Shown one piece after another: positions 7,841 to 17,294 of a stretch of 64,000 bases of DNA. How positions within the stretch are numbered: the stretch's first letter is position 1; every line of letters begins with the position of its first letter. Source of the stretch: Micromonospora sp. HM5-17 (GTDB taxonomy: Bacteria; Actinomycetota; Actinomycetes; Mycobacteriales; Micromonosporaceae). The stretch is from contig NZ_RJWA01000003.1 in NCBI RefSeq assembly GCF_003762835.1, positions 620,001 through 684,000 of the forward strand, read 5' to 3'. The notes below the pieces were generated by a model, which did no database searches, was not told the origin of the DNA, and saw nothing but the letters and a program-made list of their open reading frames with translations. Made by a program: the position numbers and the translations under genes.

Positions 7841-9226
7841 TTGTCTGATTTGTCCGCTATTGTCAAGGCGTACGACGTCCGCGGCACGGTTCCGGACCAG
7901 TGGGACGAGCGGGCGGCCGAGGCGTTGGGGGCGGCCTTTGCCCAGCTGCTCCGGAGCTCGGGAGAGCAGCGCGAGGCGGTCGTGATCGCCCACGACATGC
8001 GGGACTCGTCACCCGGGCTCGCCGCCGCGTTCGCCGACGGGGTCCGGGCCGAGGGCCTGGCCGTGTTACACCTGGGCCTGGGCAGCACCGACCTGCTCTA
8101 CTACGCCTCCGGCAGCCTCGACCTGCCCGGGGCGATGTTCACCGCCAGCCACAACCCGGCCGCGTACAACGGCATCAAGATGTGCCGCGCGGGAGCCAGG
8201 CCGATCGGTCAGGACAGCGGCCTCGCCGAACTGCGCGACCGCGCCCAGGCGCTGCTGGACAAGGGCGAGTCCCGCCCCGCGGACCAGGGGCTCGCGCCGC
8301 TCGAGCGGCGGGAGCTGCTCGGCGACTACGCCGCCCACCTGCGTACCCTCGTCGACCTGACCGGGATCCGGCCGCTCAAGGTGGTCATCGACGCGGGCAA
8401 CGGTATGGGCGGCCACACCGTGCCGGCCGTGCTCGGCGACGCCGTCCTCCCGGCGCTGCCGCTGGAGATCGTCCCGCTCTACTTCGACCTCGACGGCTCG
8501 TTCCCGAACCACGAGGCGAACCCGCTCGACCCGGCGAACCTGGTCGACCTCCAGGCGGCCGTACGGCAGCACGGTGCGGACCTCGGGCTGGCCTTCGACG
8601 GCGACGCGGACCGCTGCTTCGTGGTCGACGAGCGGGGCGAGCCGGTCTCGCCGTCCGCGATCACCGCCCTCGTCGCGGTCCGGGAACTGGCCAAGCACCC
8701 GGGCGCGACCATCATCCACAACCTGATTACCTCCAGCGCGGTGCCGGAGATCATCCGCGAGCACGGCGGCGAGCCGGTCCGCAGCCGGGTCGGCCACTCC
8801 TTCATCAAGGCCGACATGGCCCGGACCAACGCCGTCTTCGGGGGCGAGCACTCCGCGCACTACTACTTCCGGGACTTCTGGTTCGCCGACACCGGCATGC
8901 TGGCCGCCATGCACCTGCTGGCCGCCCTCGGTGGGCAGGACGAGCCCCTCTCCGTGCTGGTCCAGGCCTACCAGCGGTACGTCGCCTCGGGCGAGATCAA
9001 CTCGACCGTCACCGACCAGCGGGCGAAGCTCGCCGAGGTGCGGCAGGCGTACCCGGACGCGGAGACCGACGAACTGGACGGGTTGACCCTCCGCTTCCCC
9101 GACGGAGCCTGGGTCAACCTGCGGCCGTCCAACACCGAGCCGCTGCTGCGGCTCAACGTCGAGGCGCCGACCGCGCAGCGGATGACGGCGCTCCGCGACG
9201 AGGTGCTCGCACTGGTACGCCGATAA
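7841..9226 (+). CDS. manB: Phosphomannomutase/phosphoglucomutase
   Basis: The 461-residue protein has all four domains of the alpha-D-phosphohexomutase family. The catalytic serine loop is TASHNPAAYNGIK, the Mg-binding loop is LAFDGDADRCFVVDE, the sugar-binding loop is GGEHSAHYYF and the phosphate-binding loop is LRPSNTEPLLRLNVEA. It interconverts mannose-6-P and mannose-1-P (or the glucose forms) for GDP-mannose and glycan synthesis. It heads an operon with Trm112-like, SIS, transporter and manA genes, similar to Rv3257c-Rv3255c. The start is taken as TTG at the conserved LSDLSAIVKAYDVRGT. An 8-G tract just upstream acts as or overlaps the ribosome binding site. Confidence 0.9.
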   Translation: MSDLSAIVKAYDVRGTVPDQWDERAAEALGAAFAQLLRSSGEQREAVVIAHDMRDSSPGLAAAFADGVRAEGLAVLHLGLGSTDLLYYASGSLDLPGAMFTASHNPAAYNGIKMCRAGARPIGQDSGLAELRDRAQALLDKGESRPADQGLAPLERRELLGDYAAHLRTLVDLTGIRPLKVVIDAGNGMGGHTVPAVLGDAVLPALPLEIVPLYFDLDGSFPNHEANPLDPANLVDLQAAVRQHGADLGLAFDGDADRCFVVDERGEPVSPSAITALVAVRELAKHPGATIIHNLITSSAVPEIIREHGGEPVRSRVGHSFIKADMARTNAVFGGEHSAHYYFRDFWFADTGMLAAMHLLAALGGQDEPLSVLVQAYQRYVASGEINSTVTDQRAKLAEVRQAYPDAETDELDGLTLRFPDGAWVNLRPSNTEPLLRLNVEAPTAQRMTALRDEVLALVRR

Positions 9227-9283
9227 GATCCCTCGGGTTGGTCGGCACGCCCGGCCGCCCACCCTCGTGGAAGGAGCCGCAGA

Positions 9284-9505
9284 GTGGCCCTCGACCCGCA
9301 GTTGCTGGAGATACTGGCCTGTCCGGACACGCACCACGCCCCGCTGGACTACGACGCGGAGGCACAGACCCTGACCTGCACCGAGTGCGGCCGGATCTTC
9401 GAGGTACGTGACGACGTACCCGTGCTGCTTTTGGACGAGGCACGGGGCGGCCCCGTCGACCTGCTCGCCGACGAGACCGGTGGCCCCGCGGAGCCGCGGT
9501 CATGA
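9284..9505 (+). CDS. Trm112-family zinc-ribbon-like small protein
   Basis: The 73-residue protein has the Trm112 pattern: LEILACPDTHHAPL, then TLTCTECGRIFEVRDDVPVLL. Three cysteines and nearby residues suit metal binding. Bacterial members of unknown biochemistry sit beside mannose-metabolism genes in many actinobacteria. The GTG start has GGAAGGAG upstream, and the stop overlaps the next start (ATGA), which implies translational coupling. A TAAGAT hexamer over the manB stop codon could be a weak internal promoter. Confidence 0.8.
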   Translation: MALDPQLLEILACPDTHHAPLDYDAEAQTLTCTECGRIFEVRDDVPVLLLDEARGGPVDLLADETGGPAEPRS

Positions 9506-10698
9506 TGATGGACGGCACGGCCGGCCTGCGGGGACGTCCGGTGGCCGATGAGGCACTTCTCGACGACCTGGCGGCGCTGACCGACAACGACCCGGGCGGC
9601 ATGCTCCGGCACACCGCCTCGGCGGGCGCCCAGGTCCGGGAGTCCGCGGCGCTGGCCGCGGAGGCCAACCTCGGGGTCCTCGCCGACGAGGGACGCCCCC
9701 GGGCCGTGGTGATCGCGGGCATCGGCACCGCCGCCCGGACCGGGGAGATCCTCGCCACCGTCGCGGGGCCCCGCTGCCCGGTCCCGGTCATCCAGCACCG
9801 CAGCGCCGGGGTGCCCGGCTGGGTCGGCGCGGCCGACGTGGTCATCGCGGTCAGCGCCTCCGGGCGCGGTCCGGAGGCGCTCGGCGCCGCCGAGGCCGCG
9901 GCCCGGCGTGGTGCTCGGCTGGTCGCCGTCGGCGCCCCGGACTCGCGGCTCCAGTCGGTCGCGGAGCGGGCCCGGGCCCCGTTCGTCCCGGTGCCCCGTC
10001 GGGCGCCGGCCCGGGCCAGCCTCTGGGCGTTGACCGTCCCGGTGCTGCTCGCCGGCCGGGCGCTCGGCCTGGTGAAGGTGAACGAGGCGGACCTCGCCGA
10101 GACCGCCGCCCGGCTGGACGTCGACGCGGAGCGCTGCCGACCCTCCGCCGAGTCGTTCGTGAACCCGGCCAAGTCGCTCGCGCTCGGGCTCGCCAACTCC
10201 ATTCCGATCGTCTGGGGCTCGTCGCCGCTGGCGACGGTGGCGGCCCGGCGGTTCGGCGACACCCTGTCAACGAACGCCCGGTACCCGGTGGTGGCCGGTG
10301 CGCTCGGCGAGGCGGGCCGCGGCCGGGTCGGGCTTCTCGACGGGGTCTTCGGCGGGCTGGCCGAGTCGAGCCGGGACATCTTCGCCGACCCGGAGGAGGG
10401 GACGGAGCGGACCCGGCTGCGGGTGGTGCTGCTCCGCGACGGTGGCCTGAACGCCGACGACGACGCCGACGAGCCGCTGGTGGTGGAGGAGCGGCGTGCC
10501 GACGCGGTGCAGACCCTCGCCGAGCGGCGCGGGGTGCGCTGCGACGTAATCACCGCCGAGGGCGGCTCCGCGCTGGAACGGCTGGCCTCGCTGACCGCCG
10601 TACCCGACTTCGCCTCGATCTACCTTGCCCTGGCCCATGGCCTGGACCCGATGGCGGTCCCGGCCGTCACCGAGATGAAGGAGCTCTCCAACCCGTGA
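9502..10698 (+). CDS. SIS-domain protein, PMI/PGI C-terminal type (Rv3256c-like)
   Basis: The 398-residue protein has sugar-isomerase (SIS) features: VVIAGIGTAARTGEIL and DVVIAVSASGRGPEALGAAE around residues 70-135. A second half resembles the bifunctional phosphoglucose/phosphomannose isomerase C-terminus (PIVWGSSPLATVAARRF). It probably acts on a hexose phosphate. Placement between the phosphomannomutase and manA genes supports a role in mannose or mannan precursor supply. The first of three tandem in-frame ATG codons overlaps the previous stop. Its TGA overlaps a GTG that opens a 20-codon frame leading to the next gene. Confidence 0.75.
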   Translation: MMMDGTAGLRGRPVADEALLDDLAALTDNDPGGMLRHTASAGAQVRESAALAAEANLGVLADEGRPRAVVIAGIGTAARTGEILATVAGPRCPVPVIQHRSAGVPGWVGAADVVIAVSASGRGPEALGAAEAAARRGARLVAVGAPDSRLQSVAERARAPFVPVPRRAPARASLWALTVPVLLAGRALGLVKVNEADLAETAARLDVDAERCRPSAESFVNPAKSLALGLANSIPIVWGSSPLATVAARRFGDTLSTNARYPVVAGALGEAGRGRVGLLDGVFGGLAESSRDIFADPEEGTERTRLRVVLLRDGGLNADDDADEPLVVEERRADAVQTLAERRGVRCDVITAEGGSALERLASLTAVPDFASIYLALAHGLDPMAVPAVTEMKELSNP

Positions 10699-10753
10699 CC
10701 GAGCAGACCGCCCGACCCGGCACGACCGTGCCCCACGCCCCCGAGGTGCCGCG

Positions 10754-11722
10754 GTGAGCGCCGGCGGCGGCACCAAGGCGATCGTCGCGGCCCTGCTGGC
10801 CAACCTCGGCATCGCGCTCACCAAGTTCATCGCGTTCGTGCTCAGCGGCTCGTCGTCGATGCTCGCCGAGTCGATCCACTCGGTGGCCGACTCCGGTAAC
10901 CAGATGCTGCTGTTGCTGGGCGGGCACCGGGCGCGGCGCAGGGCCACCCCGCAGCACCCCTTCGGGTACGGCCGGGAGCGCTACATCTACGCCTTCATCG
11001 TCTCGATCGTGCTGTTCAGTGTCGGTGGCCTGTTCGCGCTCTACGAGGCGTACCACAAGTGGCACGAGCAGCGGGAGCACCCGGGTGGCATCGAGGACTG
11101 GCCATGGCTGCCGGTCGCCGTGCTGATCATCGCGGTCATCCTGGAGTCGTCCTCGTTCCGGACCGCGATCAAGGAGTCCAACGCGATCCGGGGCGGGGCG
11201 TCCTGGAAAGACTTCGTCCGCCACGCCAAGGCACCGGAGCTGCCGGTGGTGCTGCTGGAGGACCTGGCCGCGCTGCTCGGCCTGATCTTCGCGTTGGTCG
11301 GGGTCTCGATGACCCTGGTCACCGACAACGGCTACTGGGACGCGGCCGGGACGGCGGCGATCGGTCTGTTGCTGGTGACGATCGCGATCATCCTCGCCCT
11401 CGAGACCAAGAGCCTGCTGATCGGCGAGGCGGCCAGCCCGGAGGACGTCCGGAAGATCGAGCAGGCGGTCGCCGACGGTCCCGAGGTCGAGCGGATCATT
11501 CACATGAAGACCCTGCACCTCGGTCCGGAGGAGCTGCTGGTGGCGGCCAAGGTCGCGGTGCGGCCGTACGAGACGGCGGCGGACCTCGCCGAGGGGATCA
11601 ACTCGGTCGAGGCCCGGATTCGCAACGCCGTGCCGATCGCCCGAGTGATCTACTTGGAGCCGGACATCTACCGGAACGCGGAGCAGCCGGCCGACGGGGT
11701 TCCGCAGCTCAAGGAGGCGTGA
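10754..11722 (+). CDS. Cation diffusion facilitator (Zn2+/Mn2+/Fe2+ efflux) transporter
   Basis: The 322-residue protein has the CDF signature in its first helices (SSSMLAESIHSVADSGNQ, with the His and Asp metal ligands). Five to six transmembrane segments follow, and a cytoplasmic domain (VERIIHMKTLHLGPEELLVAAKV) closes the protein. CDF proteins exchange divalent metals for protons across the inner membrane. The metal cannot be assigned, but its place in a mannose-6-phosphate isomerase operon fits supply or control of Zn/Mn for those enzymes. Start GTG overlaps the stop of a 20-codon frame (GTGA). Confidence 0.85.
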   Translation: MSAGGGTKAIVAALLANLGIALTKFIAFVLSGSSSMLAESIHSVADSGNQMLLLLGGHRARRRATPQHPFGYGRERYIYAFIVSIVLFSVGGLFALYEAYHKWHEQREHPGGIEDWPWLPVAVLIIAVILESSSFRTAIKESNAIRGGASWKDFVRHAKAPELPVVLLEDLAALLGLIFALVGVSMTLVTDNGYWDAAGTAAIGLLLVTIAIILALETKSLLIGEAASPEDVRKIEQAVADGPEVERIIHMKTLHLGPEELLVAAKVAVRPYETAADLAEGINSVEARIRNAVPIARVIYLEPDIYRNAEQPADGVPQLKEA

Positions 11723-11725
11723 GGG

Positions 11726-12901
11726 GTGGAACCGCTCTACGGGCGGATCCGCGACTACGCGTGGGGGTCGCGGACCGTCCTCGCCCGGTTGCAGGGGCGC
11801 CCGGTGCCGAGCGAGGGCCCCGAGGCGGAGCTGTGGCTGGGCGCCCACCCCGGTGACCCGAGCACGGTGGTGCGTGGCGGCGCCCCGGTCAGCCTGGTCG
11901 AGGCGCTCGCCGCCGACCCGGAGCGCTGGCTCGGCGCGGACGTGGTCGACCGGTTCGGGCCGCGGCTGCCGTACCTGCTGAAGGTGCTCGCCCCGGAGGC
12001 GCCGCTCTCGTTGCAGGCCCACCCGGACGCCGAGCAGGCCCGGGCCGGGTACGCGGCCGAGACGACCGACCCGGAGCTGACGCACCGCAACTACGTCGAC
12101 CCGTACCACAAGCCGGAGATGCTGGTCGCGGTCTCGCCGTTCCGGGCGCTCTGCGGGTTCCGGGACCCGGCCCGCTCGGCGGAGCTCCTCGACGCGTTCG
12201 GGGTGCCGGCACTCGCCCCGGTCGTGGCCGCGCTGCGTGGTGGGCTGGACGGGCTGCGCGACGCCGTGCGGATGCTGCTCGGCTGGCCGGAGACGGAGCG
12301 GGCGGAGCTGGTCGGCGCCGTCGCGGCGGCCGACGTCCCCGCGCGGTACGCCGGCGCCGCCGACCTGGCCCGTGACCTGGCCGGGCGTTACCCGGCCGAC
12401 CCGGGTGTCCTGGTCGCGCTGCTGCTCAACCACGTCAGCCTGGATCCGGGTGAGGCGATCTGGATGCCGGCCGGCAACCTGCACGCCTACCTGTACGGCG
12501 CCGGGGTGGAGATCCTCGCGGCCAGCGACAACGTGCTGCGCGGTGGGTTGACCCCGAAGCACGTGGACGTGCCGGAACTGCTCCGGGTGCTCCGCTTCGA
12601 GGTGCTCGCCGACCCGGTGGTGAAGCCGGTGCCGGTCGTACCCGGGGTGGTGACCTGGCCGGTTCCCGTGGAGGACTTCGCGCTGCACGGCGTACGCCTC
12701 GACGACGCGGTCGGGTCGGCGACCATCGAGGTCCGGGGTCCCCGGATCGCGCTCTGCCTGACCGGGCAGATGACCGTCGCCGACGGGGCCGGATCGACGC
12801 TGCTCGGGCAGGGGCAGGCGGCGATCGGGCCGGCGGGCGGCGGACCGGTGACGCTCAGCGGTAGCGGCGAGGCGTACCTGGCGTCGGTGGGGTTGGCCTG
12901 A
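11726..12901 (+). CDS. manA: Mannose-6-phosphate isomerase, class I
   Basis: The 391-residue zinc metalloenzyme interconverts fructose-6-P and mannose-6-P, feeding the GDP-mannose route. Class I signatures are present: LYGRIRDYAWGSRT at the N-terminus, the zinc ligands in LSLQAHPDAEQA and YHKPEMLVA, and NVLRGGLTPKHVDVPELL near the active site. The gene follows the transporter by 3 bp. The GTG start has AAGGAGG 13 nt upstream, inside the previous gene's last codons. It is the last gene of the hexose-phosphate operon. Confidence 0.92.
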   Translation: MEPLYGRIRDYAWGSRTVLARLQGRPVPSEGPEAELWLGAHPGDPSTVVRGGAPVSLVEALAADPERWLGADVVDRFGPRLPYLLKVLAPEAPLSLQAHPDAEQARAGYAAETTDPELTHRNYVDPYHKPEMLVAVSPFRALCGFRDPARSAELLDAFGVPALAPVVAALRGGLDGLRDAVRMLLGWPETERAELVGAVAAADVPARYAGAADLARDLAGRYPADPGVLVALLLNHVSLDPGEAIWMPAGNLHAYLYGAGVEILAASDNVLRGGLTPKHVDVPELLRVLRFEVLADPVVKPVPVVPGVVTWPVPVEDFALHGVRLDDAVGSATIEVRGPRIALCLTGQMTVADGAGSTLLGQGQAAIGPAGGGPVTLSGSGEAYLASVGLA

Positions 12902-13087
12902 CGCCGTACCGGGCCGCACGGGCTCCACGACGCGCGTGGCGGTCGTTGCCGGCCGACGCCGGCCGTCGGACGGTCCCCCGTAATGTCGGGCGGCTGCGGT
13001 GGTGGTCGTCGCGTGCCCACCCCGGCCTCCGGCCGGCCCCGGGGCGGTAAACGCGAGTCACCGCGAACCGGAAAATTGCGGATCGAC
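12902..13087. other. Gap between manA and the ahcY promoter region
   Basis: Several short GC-rich inverted repeats, such as GCCGGC-CGAC-GCCGGC near 12950, could end manA transcription. No gene is supported. Confidence 0.4.
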
Positions 13088-13121
13088 TTGACATCATGGT
13101 GGCTCAGTGTGAGCCTATGAG
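13088..13121 (+). promoter_or_regulatory. Promoter-like TTGACA with an operator-like inverted repeat upstream of ahcY
   Basis: A consensus TTGACA hexamer is followed 7 bp later by the perfect inverted repeat GGCTCA-GTG-TGAGCC (13101-13115). TATGAG lies just after it, though the spacing to a -10 at that site would be long (22 bp). The repeat lies where a repressor would block the promoter. No regulator gene is adjacent. Confidence 0.4.
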
Positions 13122-13182
13122 TACGCAGCGTTATCGCGACGCAGGTCCCGAGACACGCGCGGGGGAACCAAACCGGGGGGAT

Positions 13183-13235
13183 GCGCGGGGCGGCCGGACG
13201 CTGGGCGGAAACGCCCGGAACCGACCGCCCCGCGC
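13183..13235 (+). ncRNA. Folded 5' leader element of ahcY
   Basis: An 11-bp perfect outer stem (13183-13193 with 13225-13235) encloses an inner stem CTGGGCG/CGCCCGG closed by a GAAA tetraloop (13208-13211). The element lies about 120 nt before the ahcY start and is preceded by GGGGGAACCAAACC. It has no T-tract and does not fit the SAH or c-di-AMP riboswitch consensus as I know them. A cis-regulatory RNA is an inference. Confidence 0.35.
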
Positions 13236-13352
13236 GCTGTCCGACTGTGGCGGCCCCCTACTGTCCGGATCGCGACCCCACCGTGCACTGCTGCAGCTGA
13301 CGCGGCGCGTAACGTGGAGGGTCGGCTAGCTGACCGTACGACAGGAGCGTTC

Positions 13353-14852
<1,500 letters not shown>

Positions 14853-14873
14853 CCGGCGATCGGCGCGGGTTCG

Positions 14874-14908
14874 GGCCCGGTCCGGTGCGGCACCGCCGCT
14901 TCCGGGCC
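14874..14908. terminator. Bidirectional terminator-like hairpin after ahcY
   Basis: GGCCCGG pairs with CCGGGCC. The loop contains a second small stem, CGGTG/CACCG. It sits between the convergent ahcY and the minus-strand small membrane gene. Confidence 0.4.
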
Positions 14909-14956
14909 GGGCCGTCCGGTCTCCGGGGCCTGTCCGCCCCGCGGCGGTCCGGGCCG

Positions 14957-15100
14957 CTACCGACGCTGGGGGCGTACCCAGGTCCAGACGCAGTAGCCGA
15001 GCCAGCCGACGGCGACGACGGTGGCGAGCGGACGCAGCCGGAGCGCGTTCAGCACGAGGACCAGCGCCAGCACGAGCAGCCAGGGCAGGAAAGCCTTCAT
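14957..15100 (-). CDS. 47-residue small membrane protein coupled to the RDD gene
   Basis: The frame starts MKAFLPWLLVLALVLVLNAL and has two hydrophobic segments (about residues 4-20 and 25-40). It ends with a basic VRPQRR tail. Its ATG overlaps the TGA of the RDD gene (ATGA), so translation is probably coupled. I do not recognise a family. A short inner-membrane partner of the RDD protein is the simplest reading. Confidence 0.55.
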   Translation of the reverse strand: MKAFLPWLLVLALVLVLNALRLRPLATVVAVGWLGYCVWTWVRPQRR

Positions 15101-16194
15101 CGGTAGGGTTCACCGGACCATTCGGATTCGGCCGGCAGGCCGGACCTGGACCGGCGCGGCGGCGGAGCGGAGGAACCGGCCGCCGGGGCCGGCAGGGCCG
15201 GCAGGGTCGGGTCGGAGCTCGGCGTCGGGACGTGGCGACCGGTGGCCACCGCCGGGGCGGCCGGGCGGAGTGTCGGACCCGGCTCGGCGCCGGCCGGCTC
15301 GTCCGAGTACGCGGGCCCGGCGTCGGGCAGCAGCTCGGGCCAGAGCGTCGCCGCCGCCGACCGGGAGCGGGCGAGCCGGTGCCGGGTCCGCCGGTGCCGT
15401 TCGCTGAGCACCGCCTCCAGGTAGGCCCACTCGGGCAGGCCCGGTGGGGGTGGCGGGGAGGTCACCGCGGCCACCTCGGCCCAGAGCGCGGCGGCGAGCC
15501 GCTCCCGGGCCGGCCCGACCATCCACGGGCCACGGCTGAGCAACTGACGGACGTCCAGCGCGAGGCCGTCGTCCAGCCGGGTGAGGTCCAGGGTCCGGGC
15601 CCAACCCACCAGCGCCGGGGCGATCCGCGGTCGGTAGCCGGTGGCCGAGGGGCTCCGGTCGTGGATGACGAGGGTCCCCGCCGCCAGGTCGCCGAGCCGT
15701 CGCCCCCGGGCGTCGGTGAGCATGACCGTCGCCGTCGCCACCCAGGTGAGCAGCGGAAGCACCAGCCCGGGCCACTCGACCGCCACCCCGACCAGGGCCC
15801 GGGTCGCCGCCTGCCGGAAGCCCACCGGGCCGCCGTCGTCCCGAACCACCCGCAACCCCACGGCCAGCTTGCCCACCGAACGGCCGTGGTTGACGGTCTC
15901 GCAGAGCACCGGATAGCCGATGAGGACCAGCACCACGCCCACGGTCTGCGCCCCCCGGCCGACCGCCAGCTCCGGCTGAACCATCAGGCCGGCCTCGACG
16001 AGCGCCGCGATCGCCAGGATGGCGGAGGCTGCCAGGACGAGGGCGAGCAGGATCTGGACGACCACGTCGATGAGGAGCGCGAGCACCCGGGAGCCGAGCC
16101 GGGCGACCCGGACGTCCAGCACGACCGCCTCGCCGCTCACCAGGCCCGCGTCGGCGTCGAGCCGGGCCGTCGGCCGGGGTGGTTGCGCAGTCAC
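15097..16194 (-). CDS. RDD-family membrane protein
   Basis: The protein of about 365 residues opens with the RDD domain: VARLGSRVLALLIDVVVQ (the Arg and Asp in helix 1), then further helices including GYPVLCETVNHGRSVGKLAVGL. A cytoplasmic C-terminal half follows (about residues 200-365), ending in a Pro/Ala-rich low-complexity region. It is like Rv3695, which neighbours the SpoIIM/DUF58/MoxR genes in mycobacteria. The start is a GTG at the conserved VTAQPP, with another in-frame GTG five codons upstream. The divergent SpoIIM gene begins only about 40 bp away, so their promoters must overlap. Confidence 0.75.
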   Translation of the reverse strand: MTAQPPRPTARLDADAGLVSGEAVVLDVRVARLGSRVLALLIDVVVQILLALVLAASAILAIAALVEAGLMVQPELAVGRGAQTVGVVLVLIGYPVLCETVNHGRSVGKLAVGLRVVRDDGGPVGFRQAATRALVGVAVEWPGLVLPLLTWVATATVMLTDARGRRLGDLAAGTLVIHDRSPSATGYRPRIAPALVGWARTLDLTRLDDGLALDVRQLLSRGPWMVGPARERLAAALWAEVAAVTSPPPPPGLPEWAYLEAVLSERHRRTRHRLARSRSAAATLWPELLPDAGPAYSDEPAGAEPGPTLRPAAPAVATGRHVPTPSSDPTLPALPAPAAGSSAPPPRRSRSGLPAESEWSGEPYR

Positions 16195-16235
16195 CAGGAC
16201 AGTGAACACTATGGTCCGACGCCTGAGGAGACGAG

Positions 16236-17294
16236 TTGGATCTCGACGCGTACGTCGCGGAGCACAGCGACGAGTGGCGACGGCTGGCGGTGCTGTCCCG
16301 ACGGGGTCGGTTGACGGCCGCGGAGGCCGACGAGCTGATCGCGCTCTACCAGCGGGCCGCCACCCAGCTGTCGGTGGTCCGCACCCGGCTGCCCGAGCCG
16401 AGCCTGGTGGCCCAGCTGTCCCGGTTGGTGCTCACCGCACAGGGCCGGCTCACCGGCCGACCCGGCTTCTCCTGGGCCACGGTCGGCCGCTTCCTCTCGA
16501 CCGACTTCCCGGCGGCGGTCTACCGCGCCTGGCCCTGGTGGTGCGGGGTCGCGGTCGGATTCTGCCTGGTGACGGGCTTCTTCTTGGCGTGGGTCGCCGC
16601 ACACCCCGACTCCGCCGCCGCCCTCGTCGGGGACGAGGCCGCCGCGGAACTCCTCGCGTCCGAGTTCGTCGACTATTATCGCGAGTTCGCCGCACCGAGC
16701 TTCGCCTTCCAGCTCTGGACGCACAACGCCTGGATCGCGGCCCGGTGCCTCGCCTCCGGCATCCTCATCGTGCCGGTCCTCTACCTGCTCTGGCAGAACG
16801 CCCTGAACATCGGGGTCACCGGCGGGGCACTGGCCGCGTACGACCGGACCGAGCTCTTCTTCAGCATGATCACTCCACACGGTCTGGTGGAGCTGACCGG
16901 GATCTTCGTCGCCGCAGGAGTCGGGCTCCGGATCGGCTGGGCCTGGATCGCCCCGCCGGCGGAGCTGACCCGGGGCCAGTCCCTCGTCCGGGCGGCCCGG
17001 TCCGGCATGCTCGTCGCGCTGGGGTTGGTGGGTTTGTTCGCGGTCGCCGGGCTCATCGAGGCGTTCGTGACCCCGTCGGCGGTCCCCACCCCGGTGCGGA
17101 TCGGTATCGGGGTCGTCGCCTGGCTCGGCTTCCTCGGGTACGTGCTGATCCTCGGCCGCCGTGCGGTGGCCGCCGGAATCGACCGGGAGCCGGAGCAGGC
17201 GGGGAGCGGACCCGAAGCCGGAGCAGGCGGGGTCGGGCCGGCGTCGGGAGGCGGGGCGGCTCAGAGCTGGCCGAGCGCCTTGAGCCGGAGGTAG
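16236..17294 (+). CDS. Stage II sporulation protein M-like (SpoIIM/DUF95) membrane protein
   Basis: The 352-residue protein starts with MDLDAYVAEHSDEWRRLAVL and has at least five transmembrane segments. It includes the family-typical LYLLWQNALNIGVTGGALAAY and ITPHGLVELTGIFVAAGVGL. In non-endospore formers SpoIIM-like proteins occur with RDD, DUF58 and MoxR genes and are of unknown function (Rv3694c-like). The start is TTG with GAGGAG upstream. The last 34 bp overlap, in antisense, the end of the convergent DUF58 gene. Confidence 0.8.
   Translation: MDLDAYVAEHSDEWRRLAVLSRRGRLTAAEADELIALYQRAATQLSVVRTRLPEPSLVAQLSRLVLTAQGRLTGRPGFSWATVGRFLSTDFPAAVYRAWPWWCGVAVGFCLVTGFFLAWVAAHPDSAAALVGDEAAAELLASEFVDYYREFAAPSFAFQLWTHNAWIAARCLASGILIVPVLYLLWQNALNIGVTGGALAAYDRTELFFSMITPHGLVELTGIFVAAGVGLRIGWAWIAPPAELTRGQSLVRAARSGMLVALGLVGLFAVAGLIEAFVTPSAVPTPVRIGIGVVAWLGFLGYVLILGRRAVAAGIDREPEQAGSGPEAGAGGVGPASGGGAAQSWPSALSRR

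Noticed and set aside
13140-13240. c-di-AMP (ydaO-type) or SAH riboswitch before ahcY
   Set aside because: GGGGGAACC resembles part of the ydaO consensus, but the other conserved blocks are missing and the downstream gene is not a usual target. SAH riboswitch core segments are also absent.
13096-13329. 77-codon plus-strand ORF in the ahcY leader
   Set aside because: It has no ribosome binding site, its product is low-complexity and Arg-rich, and it lies across the folded leader.
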